The notes: a model not told the origin generated them from the letters alone. 52,202 nucleotides of DNA from Adlercreutzia rubneri (GCF_009755265.1 NZ_WPOO01000017.1:1-52202), one strand, 5' to 3'; shown: positions 41,311 to 50,663, counted from the stretch's first letter. Made by a program: numbers and translations.

Positions 41311-42240
41311 ATGACAGTGCGGCAGGCGGAGATGCTTCTGGCGGCGATCATCGCCGCGCGGGCCACCTCGTTCATGTTCAGCAAGATCCTCGTGGGGACC
41401 ATGGCCCCCTTCAACATCCTCGCCGTGCGGTTCCTCATCGCCGCGGGGCTGCTGATCGTCTTGTTCCATCGGCGCCTGCTGAAGCTGGACCGGCGAACGC
41501 TCGGCTGCGGGGCGGCCATGGGAGGCGTGTTCTTCGCCAGCATGGCCCTGGAAATGCACGCTCTCACCGGGGCATCTTCGTCGACGGTCTCCTTCTTGGA
41601 GAACACGGCCATCGTGCTCGTGCCGATGGCGGCGGCCCTTATGGCCCGGCGCCGGCCGGCGGCGCCCGTGGCTGCGGCCTGCACCGTGGCCATGATCGGC
41701 GTGGGGCTGCTCACCGCGGGCGGCGGGCCGGGCGGCGATACGGTGCCCGGCGTCCTTTTCGGGCTGGGGTCGGGAGCGGCCTATAGCGCGGCCATCTTGA
41801 CGACGGCGCGGCTCTCCCAGGAGGGCGACCCGCTTACCCTCGGCATCGTGCAGGTGGCCACCATGGGCCTTCTGGCCCTGGGCGCCTCCCTCGTCTTCGA
41901 GGCGCCGGTGCTGCCGACGGCCCCTGCGGAATGGGGCAGCCTGGCCGCGCTCATCGTCGTGTGCACCGGCTTCGGCTTCACGCTGCAGCCCGTTGCCCAA
42001 AGCCGCCTGTCCGCCGATGTCGCGGGCCTGCTGTGCGCCCTGTCGCCGTTTGTGGCCGCGGTGCTGGGGGCGGTGTTTCTGGGCGAAGCGGTCACGCCGT
42101 GCCGTCTGGCCGGCATGGCCCTGATTGCGGTCGCGATGCTCGTCGCCAGCCTGCCGCGCGGCCTCACCCCGCGCGGCCTCACCCCGCGCGCCATCGGGCA
42201 GCGCCTGCGCCGGCCGCGCCCCTCCCGGGCCGTGCGGTAG
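41311..42240 (+). CDS. EamA/DMT-family transporter
   Basis: Ten membrane segments in two EamA halves (about residues 5-135 and 145-285). AARATSFMFSKILVGTMAPF and FLENTAIVLVPM are in the first half, LSPFVAAVLGAVFLGEAV in the second. The tail RGLTPRGLTPRA shows a duplicated six-residue unit. It probably exports a metabolite under control of the divergent LysR gene; the substrate is unknown. ATG at 41311 has AAGGGG. Confidence 0.9.
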   Translation: MTVRQAEMLLAAIIAARATSFMFSKILVGTMAPFNILAVRFLIAAGLLIVLFHRRLLKLDRRTLGCGAAMGGVFFASMALEMHALTGASSSTVSFLENTAIVLVPMAAALMARRRPAAPVAAACTVAMIGVGLLTAGGGPGGDTVPGVLFGLGSGAAYSAAILTTARLSQEGDPLTLGIVQVATMGLLALGASLVFEAPVLPTAPAEWGSLAALIVVCTGFGFTLQPVAQSRLSADVAGLLCALSPFVAAVLGAVFLGEAVTPCRLAGMALIAVAMLVASLPRGLTPRGLTPRAIGQRLRRPRPSRAVR

Positions 42241-42458
42241 CCGAGGGCATCTTCCGGAGGCGCTCCAGCGCACCTCTGCCAGCGCGGTCGGCGGCCCAGT
42301 TCACAGCTGGGCGACGGTTGGGCGCGGATCGGGTGACAACGGGGCGTTGCCAAGGGCGGCGCGGCGCGGCGGGCCTTAGGCTCGTCGATGGAGCCGTTCG
42401 CCCTGCCGTTCCCGTCGGGGGCGGGGGCGCGGTCCCGTTCGCGACAAAGGAGCCCATC

Positions 42459-43943
42459 ATGGCAGAAACCAGTCCCTCCTTCACCGTCACCATGAACGAC
42501 GGGAAGAGCGCAAAACCGGAACAGCCCGTCCCCGAGCCGGCCAGCAAGCAGCTCACCTGGACGAGCGGCAAGCAGACCATCAAGTACACCGCCACCGCCG
42601 AGATGCTGCCGCTACACACCGACGACGGCACGCTCATCGGGCACATGTTCGCTCTCTCCTACGTAAGCGATGCGGCCGACAAGTCCGATCGCCCCGTCAC
42701 CTTCTGCTGGAACGGCGGCCCGGGCGGCTCGTCGGCTATGGTCAACATCGGCGGCTTGGGCCCGCGTCGCGTGCCCATCAATACCATCAAGCAGCTGCCC
42801 TGCCCCACGAAGCCCGAGGACAATCCCTACTCGCTTCTGCCCACGACCGACCTGGTGTACCTGGATGCCATGGGCACTGGCTACTCGAAGGTGGCCGAGG
42901 GCTACGACCCGAAGAAGGTCTGGGGCGTCGACGGCGACGCTGACGCCTTCATGCGCGGCATCGCCCAGTGGCTCACCACTCACGAGCGTTGGAACACGCC
43001 TCTGTACCTGTACGGCGAGTCCTACGGCACCATGCGCAACTCGGTACTCATGCGCGTGCTCGGCGAGCGCGGCATCGCGCTGACCGGCGTCATCGAGCAG
43101 TCCACCATTCTCGATTACGCGCCCACCCTGGCCGGCAACGACCTGTACTACATGGGCATGCTGCCCGTCTACGCCGCCACGGCCAACTACTTCGGGAAGG
43201 CCGGCGCCGGCGTGGACCAGTTCGCGTGGTTCGACCGCGCCTGGAAGTTCGTGGACGAGAAGTACGGCCGCGCGCTCATCGCGAGCGACTCCATCACGCC
43301 GGAAGAGGAACGCGAGCTGGCCGGCGAGATGAGCGAGCTCATCGGGCTGCCCGCCGAGCTCATCCAGAAGAAGCACCTGCGCATCGAGCTGGACACCTTC
43401 CGCAAGACCATCATGGCCGACGAGGGCCTGTTCACCGGCCGCTACGATACGCGCTTCACCGAGCCGGCCTACATGGATGTGCAAGGCGACAACGAGTTCT
43501 TCGCCGGCGAGGACCCCTCCGGCGACGCCATCATGACGCCGGACCAGTCCGCCTGGATGAAGCTCGTCCAGGAGACGGGCTTCAAGGGCTCGCCGATCAA
43601 CCTGCTGCTTTCCATGAAGGTGAACGAGGAGTGGAACTGGACGCACCAGGCGCCCGGCACCATGGGCAGCCCCGTGTGCCCGAACACCGCCTACGATATG
43701 GGCACGGCCCTGCGCCGCAACCCGTTCTGCCGCGTGCTGTTCTTCGGCGGCATCCACGACGCGGCCACGCCGTTCTGGAACGTGAAGCACTCCATCTCGA
43801 AGATGTTCTTGCCCGAGTCCATCACGAGCCGCATCGAGTACAAGGTGCATGAGAACGGGCACATGGCCTACGAGGATCTGCCCACCTTGGAGAAGATGGC
43901 ACCGGAGCTGGCCGCCTTCTACGAGAAGCGCCACGAGGCGTAA
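42459..43943 (+). CDS. Serine carboxypeptidase-like S10 family peptidase
   Basis: This 494-residue protein resembles the S10 family. FCWNGGPGGSSAM is the oxyanion region, LYGESYGTMR carries the nucleophilic serine, and YKVHENGHMAYED near the end supplies the histidine; the aspartate is probably in HDAATP-type text (GGIHDAATPFWN). No signal peptide is visible, so it would act in the cytoplasm, unlike eukaryotic members. Substrates are unknown. ATG at 42459 has AAAGGAG. A terminator follows. Confidence 0.9.
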   Translation: MAETSPSFTVTMNDGKSAKPEQPVPEPASKQLTWTSGKQTIKYTATAEMLPLHTDDGTLIGHMFALSYVSDAADKSDRPVTFCWNGGPGGSSAMVNIGGLGPRRVPINTIKQLPCPTKPEDNPYSLLPTTDLVYLDAMGTGYSKVAEGYDPKKVWGVDGDADAFMRGIAQWLTTHERWNTPLYLYGESYGTMRNSVLMRVLGERGIALTGVIEQSTILDYAPTLAGNDLYYMGMLPVYAATANYFGKAGAGVDQFAWFDRAWKFVDEKYGRALIASDSITPEEERELAGEMSELIGLPAELIQKKHLRIELDTFRKTIMADEGLFTGRYDTRFTEPAYMDVQGDNEFFAGEDPSGDAIMTPDQSAWMKLVQETGFKGSPINLLLSMKVNEEWNWTHQAPGTMGSPVCPNTAYDMGTALRRNPFCRVLFFGGIHDAATPFWNVKHSISKMFLPESITSRIEYKVHENGHMAYEDLPTLEKMAPELAAFYEKRHEA

Positions 43944-43991
43944 AACGCGCTGTATTGCTTGTGCGGATGCTTGGAACTGCAGATGCATGAA

Positions 43992-44025
43992 AACGGCCGC
44001 CGCCCTTTGAAGGACGGCGGCCGTT
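43992..44025. terminator. Bidirectional terminator between S10 peptidase and SDR genes
   Basis: AACGGCCGCCG (43992-44002) pairs with CGGCGGCCGTT (44015-44025) with a partly paired loop. It lies between two converging genes and is followed by TCTGTAT. Confidence 0.75.
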
Positions 44026-44046
44026 CTGTATGGCTCTGCGAAGTGC

Positions 44047-44799
44047 TTACGGACGCGACAGGCCGTCGACGGGAAGCACGGCGCCCGACACGTAGCTGGA
44101 CATATCGCTGGCCAGGTACAGACAGGCACAGGCGATGTCCTCCGGTTCGCCCATGCGGCCGAGCGGGATGGACTCGATGAGCGGCTTGATGACCGAGTCG
44201 GGCAGCGCGTCCACCATATCGGTGTGAGTGACGCCCGGGGCCACGGCGTTCACGCGGATCTTGTGCTTGGCCAGTTCGCGGGCGAGCGACAGCGTGAGCC
44301 CGTTCACGGCGAACTTGCTCGTGGGGTAGGCGAAGCCGGAGGGCTGGCCGTACTTGCCCACCATGGAGCTCGTGTTCACGATGGCGCCGCCCTCGCCCTG
44401 CTCGATCATGATGCGGGCCGCCGCCTGGGTGCATACGAACACGGCGGTCACGTTAATGGACATGACTTTGTTGAACTCCTCCAAGGTGTAATCCACGAGC
44501 GGTGTGCGGGAGCTGACGCCGGCGTTGTTACACAGCACGTCCAAGCGCCCGAAGCGATCGACCACCGAGGCGAAGGCCGCCGCCACGGAGTCGGGATCGG
44601 TCAGTGCGGGCGCGATGCCCATGACGTTGTCGGTGAAGCCCTCCTCGGCGAGCTTGGCGAGCGCCGCATCCACGGTCTCCTGGCGCGATCCGGCCAGCGC
44701 CACCTTCGCGCCGTTCTTCAAAAACTCGCGCACGATGGTGAATCCGATGCCGCGTGTGCCGCCGGTGACGATGGCTACCTTGCCTTCTACGATGCCCAT
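44047..44799 (-). CDS. Short-chain dehydrogenase/reductase
   Basis: This 250-residue SDR has TGGTRGIG (cofactor loop), NNAGVSS, the catalytic serine in NTSSMVGKYG and YPTSK in FAYPTSKFAV, with SYVSGAVLPVDG at the end. ALAGSRQET after the second strand suggests NADP(H). It may be a 3-oxoacyl reductase or a hydroxysteroid dehydrogenase. It is about 35-40% like the SDR at 9882 by eye, so not a recent copy. ATG at 44799 has GAAAGGA. Confidence 0.88.
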   Translation of the reverse strand: MGIVEGKVAIVTGGTRGIGFTIVREFLKNGAKVALAGSRQETVDAALAKLAEEGFTDNVMGIAPALTDPDSVAAAFASVVDRFGRLDVLCNNAGVSSRTPLVDYTLEEFNKVMSINVTAVFVCTQAAARIMIEQGEGGAIVNTSSMVGKYGQPSGFAYPTSKFAVNGLTLSLARELAKHKIRVNAVAPGVTHTDMVDALPDSVIKPLIESIPLGRMGEPEDIACACLYLASDMSSYVSGAVLPVDGLSRP

Positions 44800-44930
44800 G
44801 GGCGTCCTTTCTCTTGGGTAAACTCGCATAATCATACCGCGGGGGAGCCGCCCCGTTGGTTTCGGGGCGGTTACAAAGCGAGAGGCTCAGAGCGAAGGCT
44901 GGGGCAGGAACAGAGGCAGAGGCTGTGACG

Positions 44931-44956
44931 GGGGCGAGGGCGAGGGCGAGGGCGCG
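44931..44956. repeat. Short GGGCGA run
   Basis: Four GGGCGA/GGGCGC units stand in a row between the SDR gene and the hypothetical gene. No function is evident. Confidence 0.6.
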
Positions 44957-44973
44957 GCGCAAGTCGGCAGCTG

Positions 44974-45426
44974 CTAATTCCGCGCCCAGCGCTCGTTCTC
45001 GTCGTACCACATGAACAGCTCGTACGCGCGAAGGCTGGGGGCGATGAGATAGGTCTCGGGGGGAAAGCCGAACGCGGGACTGTCACCGTTGATGACGGCG
45101 GTCCCCAGAAGCATCTCCGGTGTGGCCTGGGTGCGGCGATAGTCAGCGGCGATGCGGGCCGCCTCGTCGGGGTGCTCTTCCAGCCAGCACTCGGCCTGGG
45201 CTTCCACATGGCGCATCTCGGCCAGCAGCGCCTCGCGGCGCAGGGCGCGCAGTTCGTCGATGCGGTCGTAGTAATCGATGCGCACCCGTGGCGTGCGCAC
45301 GCCCTCGGTCACGTAAAGGCGCACGAGCTCCATGGGCATGCGTTGGGCGAGATCGTGCAGGCCGGCGCTGAACTCCTTGGACTTGCGCCACGTGGAACGG
45401 GCGAATGCCACTTCAGTGGTAATCAT
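44974..45426 (-). CDS. Hypothetical protein
   Basis: I do not recognise this 150-residue soluble protein. It has a helical middle with MRHVEAQAECWLEEHPDEAA (about 70-89), preceded by YYDRIDELRALRREALLAE. The last third is richer in aromatics (FGFPPETYLIAP, YELFMWYDENERW). ATG at 45426 follows AGGGG. It shares no operon with its neighbours; its start is 284 bp from the flavoprotein stop. Confidence 0.65.
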   Translation of the reverse strand: MITTEVAFARSTWRKSKEFSAGLHDLAQRMPMELVRLYVTEGVRTPRVRIDYYDRIDELRALRREALLAEMRHVEAQAECWLEEHPDEAARIAADYRRTQATPEMLLGTAVINGDSPAFGFPPETYLIAPSLRAYELFMWYDENERWARN

Positions 45427-45662
45427 GAGGGCCCCTTTTGTCGTTTCAGCTATGTTTGAAGCCACGCGCTCACTATAGCATGCGCGTACTCGCGGCGCGA
45501 GGGCGATTCTGTGTCGGTTTGCTGGCGATTTCAGGGAAAGGGAGGGTGGTCTGGATGGCGTCCGGCTTTTCAAGCCAAAAACCTGCAGAAAGTCCACCGC
45601 CGCGCGACGGGGAGGGTCGTACGCGCGGCGGTGGCGATGGTTGGCGGTTGGTGAAGCGGGCT

Positions 45663-45699
45663 CACGGGAAGGCGAAATGGACGAATGAGCCTTCCCGTG
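45663..45699 (-). terminator. Terminator hairpin of the second flavoprotein gene
   Basis: CACGGGAAGGC (45663-45673) pairs with GCCTTCCCGTG (45689-45699). It lies 12 bp past the flavoprotein stop on the minus strand. Confidence 0.7.
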
Positions 45700-45710
45700 C
45701 TCGCAGGCTG

Positions 45711-47423
45711 CTATTGAGCGGCGCCGGCGAGCAGCTTCGCCACGTGACGGCCCTCAACGGAGCTGCGGCCGCAGGCCACGCCTACGACATACTCGGGATA
45801 GTTACCCGAGAAGAAGCTGCCGGATACGTCACCAGCGGCATACAGGCCCTCGATGACGTTCAGCTCCGGATCGAGCACCTGGCAGTTCTCGTTAATGCGC
45901 AGACCGTCGATCGTGGTGAGCAGCGAGCCGCCGAACCAGCAACCGTAGAAGGGGGGCTGGCGGATGGCGGAGAGGCGGTAGGCCTCCTTGCCGAAGTCCT
46001 CGTCCACCTGGTTGTCGTAGAAGCCGTTGTAACGCTCCACCTCGGCGAGGAAGTTATCCTTGTCCTGGCCGGTGAAGCCGAGCATGTCGGCCAACTCTTC
46101 AATGGTGTCGGCTTTCATGAGGATGCCGGCCTCTTGGGAAGCGGCAGTGTACTCGTCGTAGGTCATGCCCATCTCGATGTAGGGCACCACGCGCGAGCAG
46201 CCGACGGTTTCGAAGCGCAGCATATCGTCCATCATGTTGCTGTCGTAGACCTGGCACCACACCCCGCCGGGCTGGTAGGTAGCGGCGAAGCAGATGAAGT
46301 CATAGGGGGTGGACTCGTTGGCGAAGCGCTGGCCGTGGCGATTCACCTTCATGAAGGGCTGGCTGCCGATATTCTCCTGGAAGATGCTTCCGCGGAATAT
46401 GGCGCCTTCGCCTTCGCCCTCGTAGCCGGCATCCACGCCAGGAGCCACGGCCCCACGGTCGAAGACCATGGGGGCGGCGTCCTTGTCTTTAGAGGCTCCG
46501 GCCCACAGCCCCGCCTTGATGCCGTCGCCTGTGCAAGTGGGATTGAAGCTGGAGGCGGTGCAGCAGGCTACAGCGGAGGGCTGCAGGGCGGTCATCATCA
46601 CGGGGTTGGCCGCGTAGCCGCCCGTGGCGAGCAGGGTGTTTTTAGCATTGATCTGCTTCATACCGTCTTTGGTTTCGAAGATAGCGCCCGTCACCTTGCC
46701 ATCGGCGTGAACAAGCTTCACCATCTTATGCTCGAACAGAATGTCGTGACCTTGGCCGGACAAGCGCTCGGCGATGACGTCGTTGCGCGTGGGCGGGACG
46801 TAAGAGGGCTCCCACAGGTGCTGCACATAGGGCACATAGTAGTCGGTACCGCCCGTGGCGTGCTCGGGCGGCATGTCCAGCATGACCTCTTTGCCGGCGT
46901 CTTTCATTACCTCGGTCACCCAATCAATGTATTCGGCCGAATCGTCGATCCAACGCTTGATGAGCTTCTGGTTGCACTTGCCGGAGGCGTAGCGCGTCAG
47001 CTCGTTCAAGAGCTTCGGCCGGTCGATGGTCACGTTGTTGGCCTTGGCGTAAGCGGTGTCTACGCCGCCGAGGTACTCGCGGGTCTCGGGAACCTGGTTG
47101 CTCTTATCGCAGGCAATGAAGTTGAGGCCCAAATCGGCCGCCGCGCCAGCAGCGGCAAGGCCGGCCGTGCCGGCGCCAATGATGAGGAAGTCGGTGTCGA
47201 GGGTTTCGACGATGTCGCCCTCAGCGACTTCGGGCTCTGCGCCAAGCCAGTCTTCTGCGGCCGCCGTGGCTTCGGGCGTCGCGGCTGCGTCGCCGGTTGC
47301 GCTGAGGTCTTTCTCGGCCGAAGTCTGGGGCGCGCATCCTGCCAAGCCCATGGCCCCCACGGCGGCCACGGCGCCAAGGCCGAGGAAGTCGCGGCGGTTC
47401 ATCTTCATCGATTCTTTGCTCAT
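45711..47423 (-). CDS. Tat-exported FAD-dependent reductase (fumarate/urocanate reductase-like)
   Basis: This 570-residue protein is of the same class as that at 22782 but clearly diverged. NRRDFLGLG (residues 9-17) is the Tat motif and LAGC the lipobox. DFLIIGAGTAGLAAAGAAA holds the FAD loop, GSLLTTIDGLRINENCQVLD and GLYAAGDVSG the C-terminal FAD contacts. There is no FMN or haem domain. The electron donor and acceptor are unknown; relatives reduce fumarate, urocanate, cinnamates or other unsaturated acids. ATG at 47423 has CAGGAGGGA. It is divergent from a LuxR gene at 47633, the likely regulator. Confidence 0.88.
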   Translation of the reverse strand: MSKESMKMNRRDFLGLGAVAAVGAMGLAGCAPQTSAEKDLSATGDAAATPEATAAAEDWLGAEPEVAEGDIVETLDTDFLIIGAGTAGLAAAGAAADLGLNFIACDKSNQVPETREYLGGVDTAYAKANNVTIDRPKLLNELTRYASGKCNQKLIKRWIDDSAEYIDWVTEVMKDAGKEVMLDMPPEHATGGTDYYVPYVQHLWEPSYVPPTRNDVIAERLSGQGHDILFEHKMVKLVHADGKVTGAIFETKDGMKQINAKNTLLATGGYAANPVMMTALQPSAVACCTASSFNPTCTGDGIKAGLWAGASKDKDAAPMVFDRGAVAPGVDAGYEGEGEGAIFRGSIFQENIGSQPFMKVNRHGQRFANESTPYDFICFAATYQPGGVWCQVYDSNMMDDMLRFETVGCSRVVPYIEMGMTYDEYTAASQEAGILMKADTIEELADMLGFTGQDKDNFLAEVERYNGFYDNQVDEDFGKEAYRLSAIRQPPFYGCWFGGSLLTTIDGLRINENCQVLDPELNVIEGLYAAGDVSGSFFSGNYPEYVVGVACGRSSVEGRHVAKLLAGAAQ

Positions 47424-47543
47424 AGTCCCTCCTGTATCGTGGATCTCTCTTGCGTCGACGAGCGGTGTGATTGGCCGTCGCAATGCGTCATCATGGAGGA
47501 ACTGCGCGATAGAGGCCATCGCTTGCGCGCGGTTATTCGAGAA

Positions 47544-47562
47544 ATCACCTCTCTGAGGTGAT
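47544..47562. promoter_or_regulatory. Perfect 19-bp palindrome between divergent flavoprotein and LuxR genes
   Basis: ATCACCTCTCTGAGGTGAT has 8-bp arms around TCT. It lies 121 bp from the flavoprotein start and 70 bp from the GTG of the LuxR gene, in a spot that suits an operator read from both sides. Confidence 0.65.
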
Positions 47563-47604
47563 ACCGCTACCAGGGGTTTTCTGAACCTGAGGGAGGCGAG
47601 TTGC

Positions 47605-47610
47605 TATACT
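47605..47610 (+). promoter_or_regulatory. Possible -10 box of the LuxR gene
   Basis: TATACT lies 22 bp before the GTG start at 47633, with GAGGAGGGA in between. The -35 is poor (CTGAAC), which fits an activated promoter. The palindrome at 47544 is upstream. Confidence 0.4.
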
Positions 47611-47632
47611 TCTCTTTTGAGGAGGGACTCCT

Positions 47633-49219
47633 GTGGAGTGCGGGTGCGATGACATGAGAGGCTCGGGGAGGGAATCGATGGGAAAGGCAATAACCAAGGA
47701 CAGCGTATTTGACTCGATGCGTCGTGTTGAAGCGGCGCTCAAGTTGCGCTACATGGGCATTGGGTTTGTCTGGGCGTGGCTGTATTGCACCTATGCAACG
47801 TCAGCGGTGTTTCCCTATCGAAGCGGTCAGTCCATCAACTCCGATGAATCATGGCTCCTCTCGGCGGTAGCTGTCGTGCTCGGATTTTTCGTCGGCGGCT
47901 TGTTGCTGAGTCGAAGACCGCTCGGGGCCCGCTGCTTGCGAAGATTTTCCATAGCGGCAGCGCTGCTTTTGGCAGCGGGAACCATTGTTTCGGCTCTGGG
48001 TGCATTTGCGTTGGGGCTTGCGTGGCTGGGAGGGGCCATGACAGGCGTGGGCTATGCGTTGCTCAGTCTGCTGTGGGCCCGTGCGCTCATGGTGCTGGAT
48101 GTGGAGGAGCTGGAAGCGGTAGTGCCTCTCTCGTCGCTAGTTATCGTGCCGTGCGTTGTGGTATACCCTCTGCTGGAGGGGGTTGTGGGCGTAGTGGCGA
48201 CGGCGTCGCTGCCGCTGATGTCCGGCGTCTTGCTTCTCCTTTGCTTGCGTGAGGGGGCTAAACGGTGCGGCGTCGAAGAGGCGGCGTCAGGCGTTGGGGG
48301 GATGTCGCCCTACTTCAAGGAAGCTGAAGCGTCGGGCGCCGCTTCAGCTTCGTCGGGTGCCGGCGCGTCTCTATCCCGACGCTTCGGAATTGCAGAATCG
48401 TGGGGCTTCTATCTTGGACGCGTCGCGGTTGTTCTCGTGGTGCTGTATCTCGCCATCGGGTGGCAGGCCGCTTTGGCCGATGTCCGCGACAGTATGCATG
48501 CGCTCATCGATCTTGATGTCTCCATGCTCATTTCCAGCCTTGCCAGCGTAGCTTTGGGCATTGCCATCGTATTCTTTTCGAGAAGGGTGAGTTTCACGGA
48601 GTTGTTCCGCTGGGCGGTTCCGTGCGTGATCATAACGCTTGTATTGCATGGGTCTTCCGGTCTGTGGGCCGGATTTGTCTCCAACGCCATCGGGGATACT
48701 CTTGATTCGCTCATTCAGGTGCTGGTGTATTTGTTTGCGATCACTCTTGCCAAGCAAGGAAAGGCGCCTGTGGCCTTGGGCGTGGGGCTTCTCAATGGCT
48801 CCGTGCAGCTGGGTGTGCTTTTTGGCAACCTTGCGGGGAGCGCATGCGCTGGTCCCGCCGCGGCGTCTTCTGAGGTTGCCTTTCTGTCGGCGCTCATCTG
48901 CCTCGTGGCCCTCGTTGGCATTGTGGCGCCCCAGCGCGAACCGATTGAAGTGCGGCCGATGGCTGAGGCGGGTTCGGATGCGCTTGAGCACTCACTCATG
49001 GTGGGGTGCGAACTGCTGCAGAAGAAATTCGGCCTGTCTGATCGCGAGACGGAAATTGCCTTTCTCCTAGCCCGTGGTTACAGTCGTCCCTATATCCGCG
49101 AGAAGCTGTTCATCTCCAAGAACACGGTGGCAACGCATATCAGGCACATCTATGGAAAACTCGGCATTCACTCGAAAGAGGAACTTATCGATTTAGCTAC
49201 CGAGGCGGCAAGGAAATAG
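47633..49219 (+). CDS. Membrane-anchored LuxR-type transcription regulator
   Basis: This 528-residue protein has about twelve membrane segments (about residues 40-450) and a C-terminal LuxR helix-turn-helix: FGLSDRETEIAFLLARGYSR, IREKLFISKNTVATHIRHIY and KLGIHSKEELI. Ser/Ala/Gly-rich text (ASGAASASSGAGASL, near 232-246) lies in the central cytoplasmic loop. It is the same architecture as the protein at 21304, with different sequence. The GTG at 47633 has GGAGGGA at good spacing; an ATG at 47678 with GGAGGG is an alternative and gives 513 residues. It probably controls the divergent flavoprotein gene. Confidence 0.88.
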   Translation: MECGCDDMRGSGRESMGKAITKDSVFDSMRRVEAALKLRYMGIGFVWAWLYCTYATSAVFPYRSGQSINSDESWLLSAVAVVLGFFVGGLLLSRRPLGARCLRRFSIAAALLLAAGTIVSALGAFALGLAWLGGAMTGVGYALLSLLWARALMVLDVEELEAVVPLSSLVIVPCVVVYPLLEGVVGVVATASLPLMSGVLLLLCLREGAKRCGVEEAASGVGGMSPYFKEAEASGAASASSGAGASLSRRFGIAESWGFYLGRVAVVLVVLYLAIGWQAALADVRDSMHALIDLDVSMLISSLASVALGIAIVFFSRRVSFTELFRWAVPCVIITLVLHGSSGLWAGFVSNAIGDTLDSLIQVLVYLFAITLAKQGKAPVALGVGLLNGSVQLGVLFGNLAGSACAGPAAASSEVAFLSALICLVALVGIVAPQREPIEVRPMAEAGSDALEHSLMVGCELLQKKFGLSDRETEIAFLLARGYSRPYIREKLFISKNTVATHIRHIYGKLGIHSKEELIDLATEAARK

Positions 49220-49320
49220 AAGGCTCGGAGCTGCCTCTTCTCTCGATGCCTTTACGGAGATGTCTTTGTGGGCGTTTTCTGGGCGCGATGGGCAGGGCGG
49301 TGCTTGGTCGTGTGTTGCTT

Positions 49321-50652
49321 CTAGCCGAACAGCAGATGCAAGAAATCGATGCGCTTCTGCAACCCTTCATAGATGAAATCAGTGCGGTCGTACATTGAAG
49401 GGTTCTCGTCGAGAAAATCGCTGGCCCATTCGGGGAATCCCGCGAGTTTGTCCAGATCGAGCCAAGAGGTGTCGCCTATGAGACGCAGCTGCCGGTCGGC
49501 GTCTTCGTAGAAGGGACGCATATTCACCACGAAGGGCGTGTAAGCCAGCTCTCGCGTGGGCACGCGGCACCAGAGGCTCGAGCCGGTGTCGAACAACGGG
49601 GCAGCGCGGTACTCGAGGGTTTCCACATCGCGGATGAGACCGAAGTTGCGCCAGTGACGATCGGTGTTGGCCATGATGTCGTCGCAGAGGATCATCTTTC
49701 CGAGGGCTGTTTCGATGTCCTCCACGCCCAGCGCGACGCAGCATTCCACGTAATGACGGTAGCTGTCGCGGTGGGGGACCTGAGGGAGAACCTCGTTCAC
49801 GTAGTAGGCGGGGATGAACTCCTCGGTGGGGCCGACGAAGTTCGGGCACGAGCTGACCGGCGCGCCGCCCCATTCGATCAGCGTGTAGGGAACGTAGTCT
49901 CCGTCAGACAGCAGGCGCGAGAAAAGCTCCGTGGCGATAACCTCGTTGTAGGGTTCCTGATCGAGCAGCGTACCTCCCTTGAGCAAGCATCGCTCGCCAT
50001 TGCGGCACACCCAGCGTTTGGAAAGAACGCCGTCGGAGGTGTTGTCGGGGGAGTCGAGGCCCACGTCGGCCATCCATTCTTCGACCGGCGCTTCGGAGAA
50101 ATCGTTCTCGAAGTAGTTGACGTCGCTCCAGCGAATCTCGCTTCCATAGGGCTTGATCCAGTACTGGTCGGAAAGGGAGAGCCCCATACTTTTGAAGGGG
50201 AGATCATAGGTGTCGGCAACGCCGAGCTCGACCAGCTTCGCTTCGATGCCGTGGCGCGCCTTCGGAATGGCACGATGACACCACCAGTAGGAAAGTGCGG
50301 TTTTCGAGGCTTTTGTTCCCCGCGGGGACATGATGGAAAGGGGAGCGCGTTTGGCGTCGATGATCTCATCGGCATCGAGAAATTCTCCCGTCGAGGCGTC
50401 GAAACGGAAAGCGAGCACCTCATGGTCGCGGTTCATGAGCAGGTAACGGGAGATGTTTGGCTGGCTCAGGCGCGCGCTTGGTCGGCCGCGACCGGGGTTG
50501 TGCTCGCGGCGTGCCTCGACGCTCTTTTCGTCTATGAGCCAAATGCCCGCAACTTGTTCGGCGGCTAACACGCCGCTTTTGATGAGCTGGCGAACACGGG
50601 CGGGGCTCACGCCGAGCTTTGCGCTGGCTTCGGCAACGGTAATGCTGAACAT
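49321..50652 (-). CDS. Helix-turn-helix fused to a HipA-like kinase
   Basis: The first 48 residues are a MerR/excisionase-type HTH (VAEASAKLGVSPARVRQLIK). The rest is a HipA-like domain: a glycine-poor loop SPDNTSDGVLSKRW, LLKGG with a probable ATP lysine, NEVIATELFSRLL, then the catalytic NTDRHWRNFG (residues 329-338) and APLFDTGSSL (352-361). HipA toxins phosphorylate Glu-tRNA synthetase. Here the DNA-binding part usually supplied by a separate HipB is in the same chain. ATG at 50652 has GGAGGAG. Two palindromic repeats in front are probable self-operators. The substrate and whether it is toxic are unknown. Confidence 0.8.
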   Translation of the reverse strand: MFSITVAEASAKLGVSPARVRQLIKSGVLAAEQVAGIWLIDEKSVEARREHNPGRGRPSARLSQPNISRYLLMNRDHEVLAFRFDASTGEFLDADEIIDAKRAPLSIMSPRGTKASKTALSYWWCHRAIPKARHGIEAKLVELGVADTYDLPFKSMGLSLSDQYWIKPYGSEIRWSDVNYFENDFSEAPVEEWMADVGLDSPDNTSDGVLSKRWVCRNGERCLLKGGTLLDQEPYNEVIATELFSRLLSDGDYVPYTLIEWGGAPVSSCPNFVGPTEEFIPAYYVNEVLPQVPHRDSYRHYVECCVALGVEDIETALGKMILCDDIMANTDRHWRNFGLIRDVETLEYRAAPLFDTGSSLWCRVPTRELAYTPFVVNMRPFYEDADRQLRLIGDTSWLDLDKLAGFPEWASDFLDENPSMYDRTDFIYEGLQKRIDFLHLLFG

Positions 50653-50663
50653 AGGCTCCTCCA

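Noticed and set aside
47544..47562. Terminator of an unseen gene
   Set aside because: The loop is only 3 bases, no T-run follows and no gene ends there, so an operator is the better reading.
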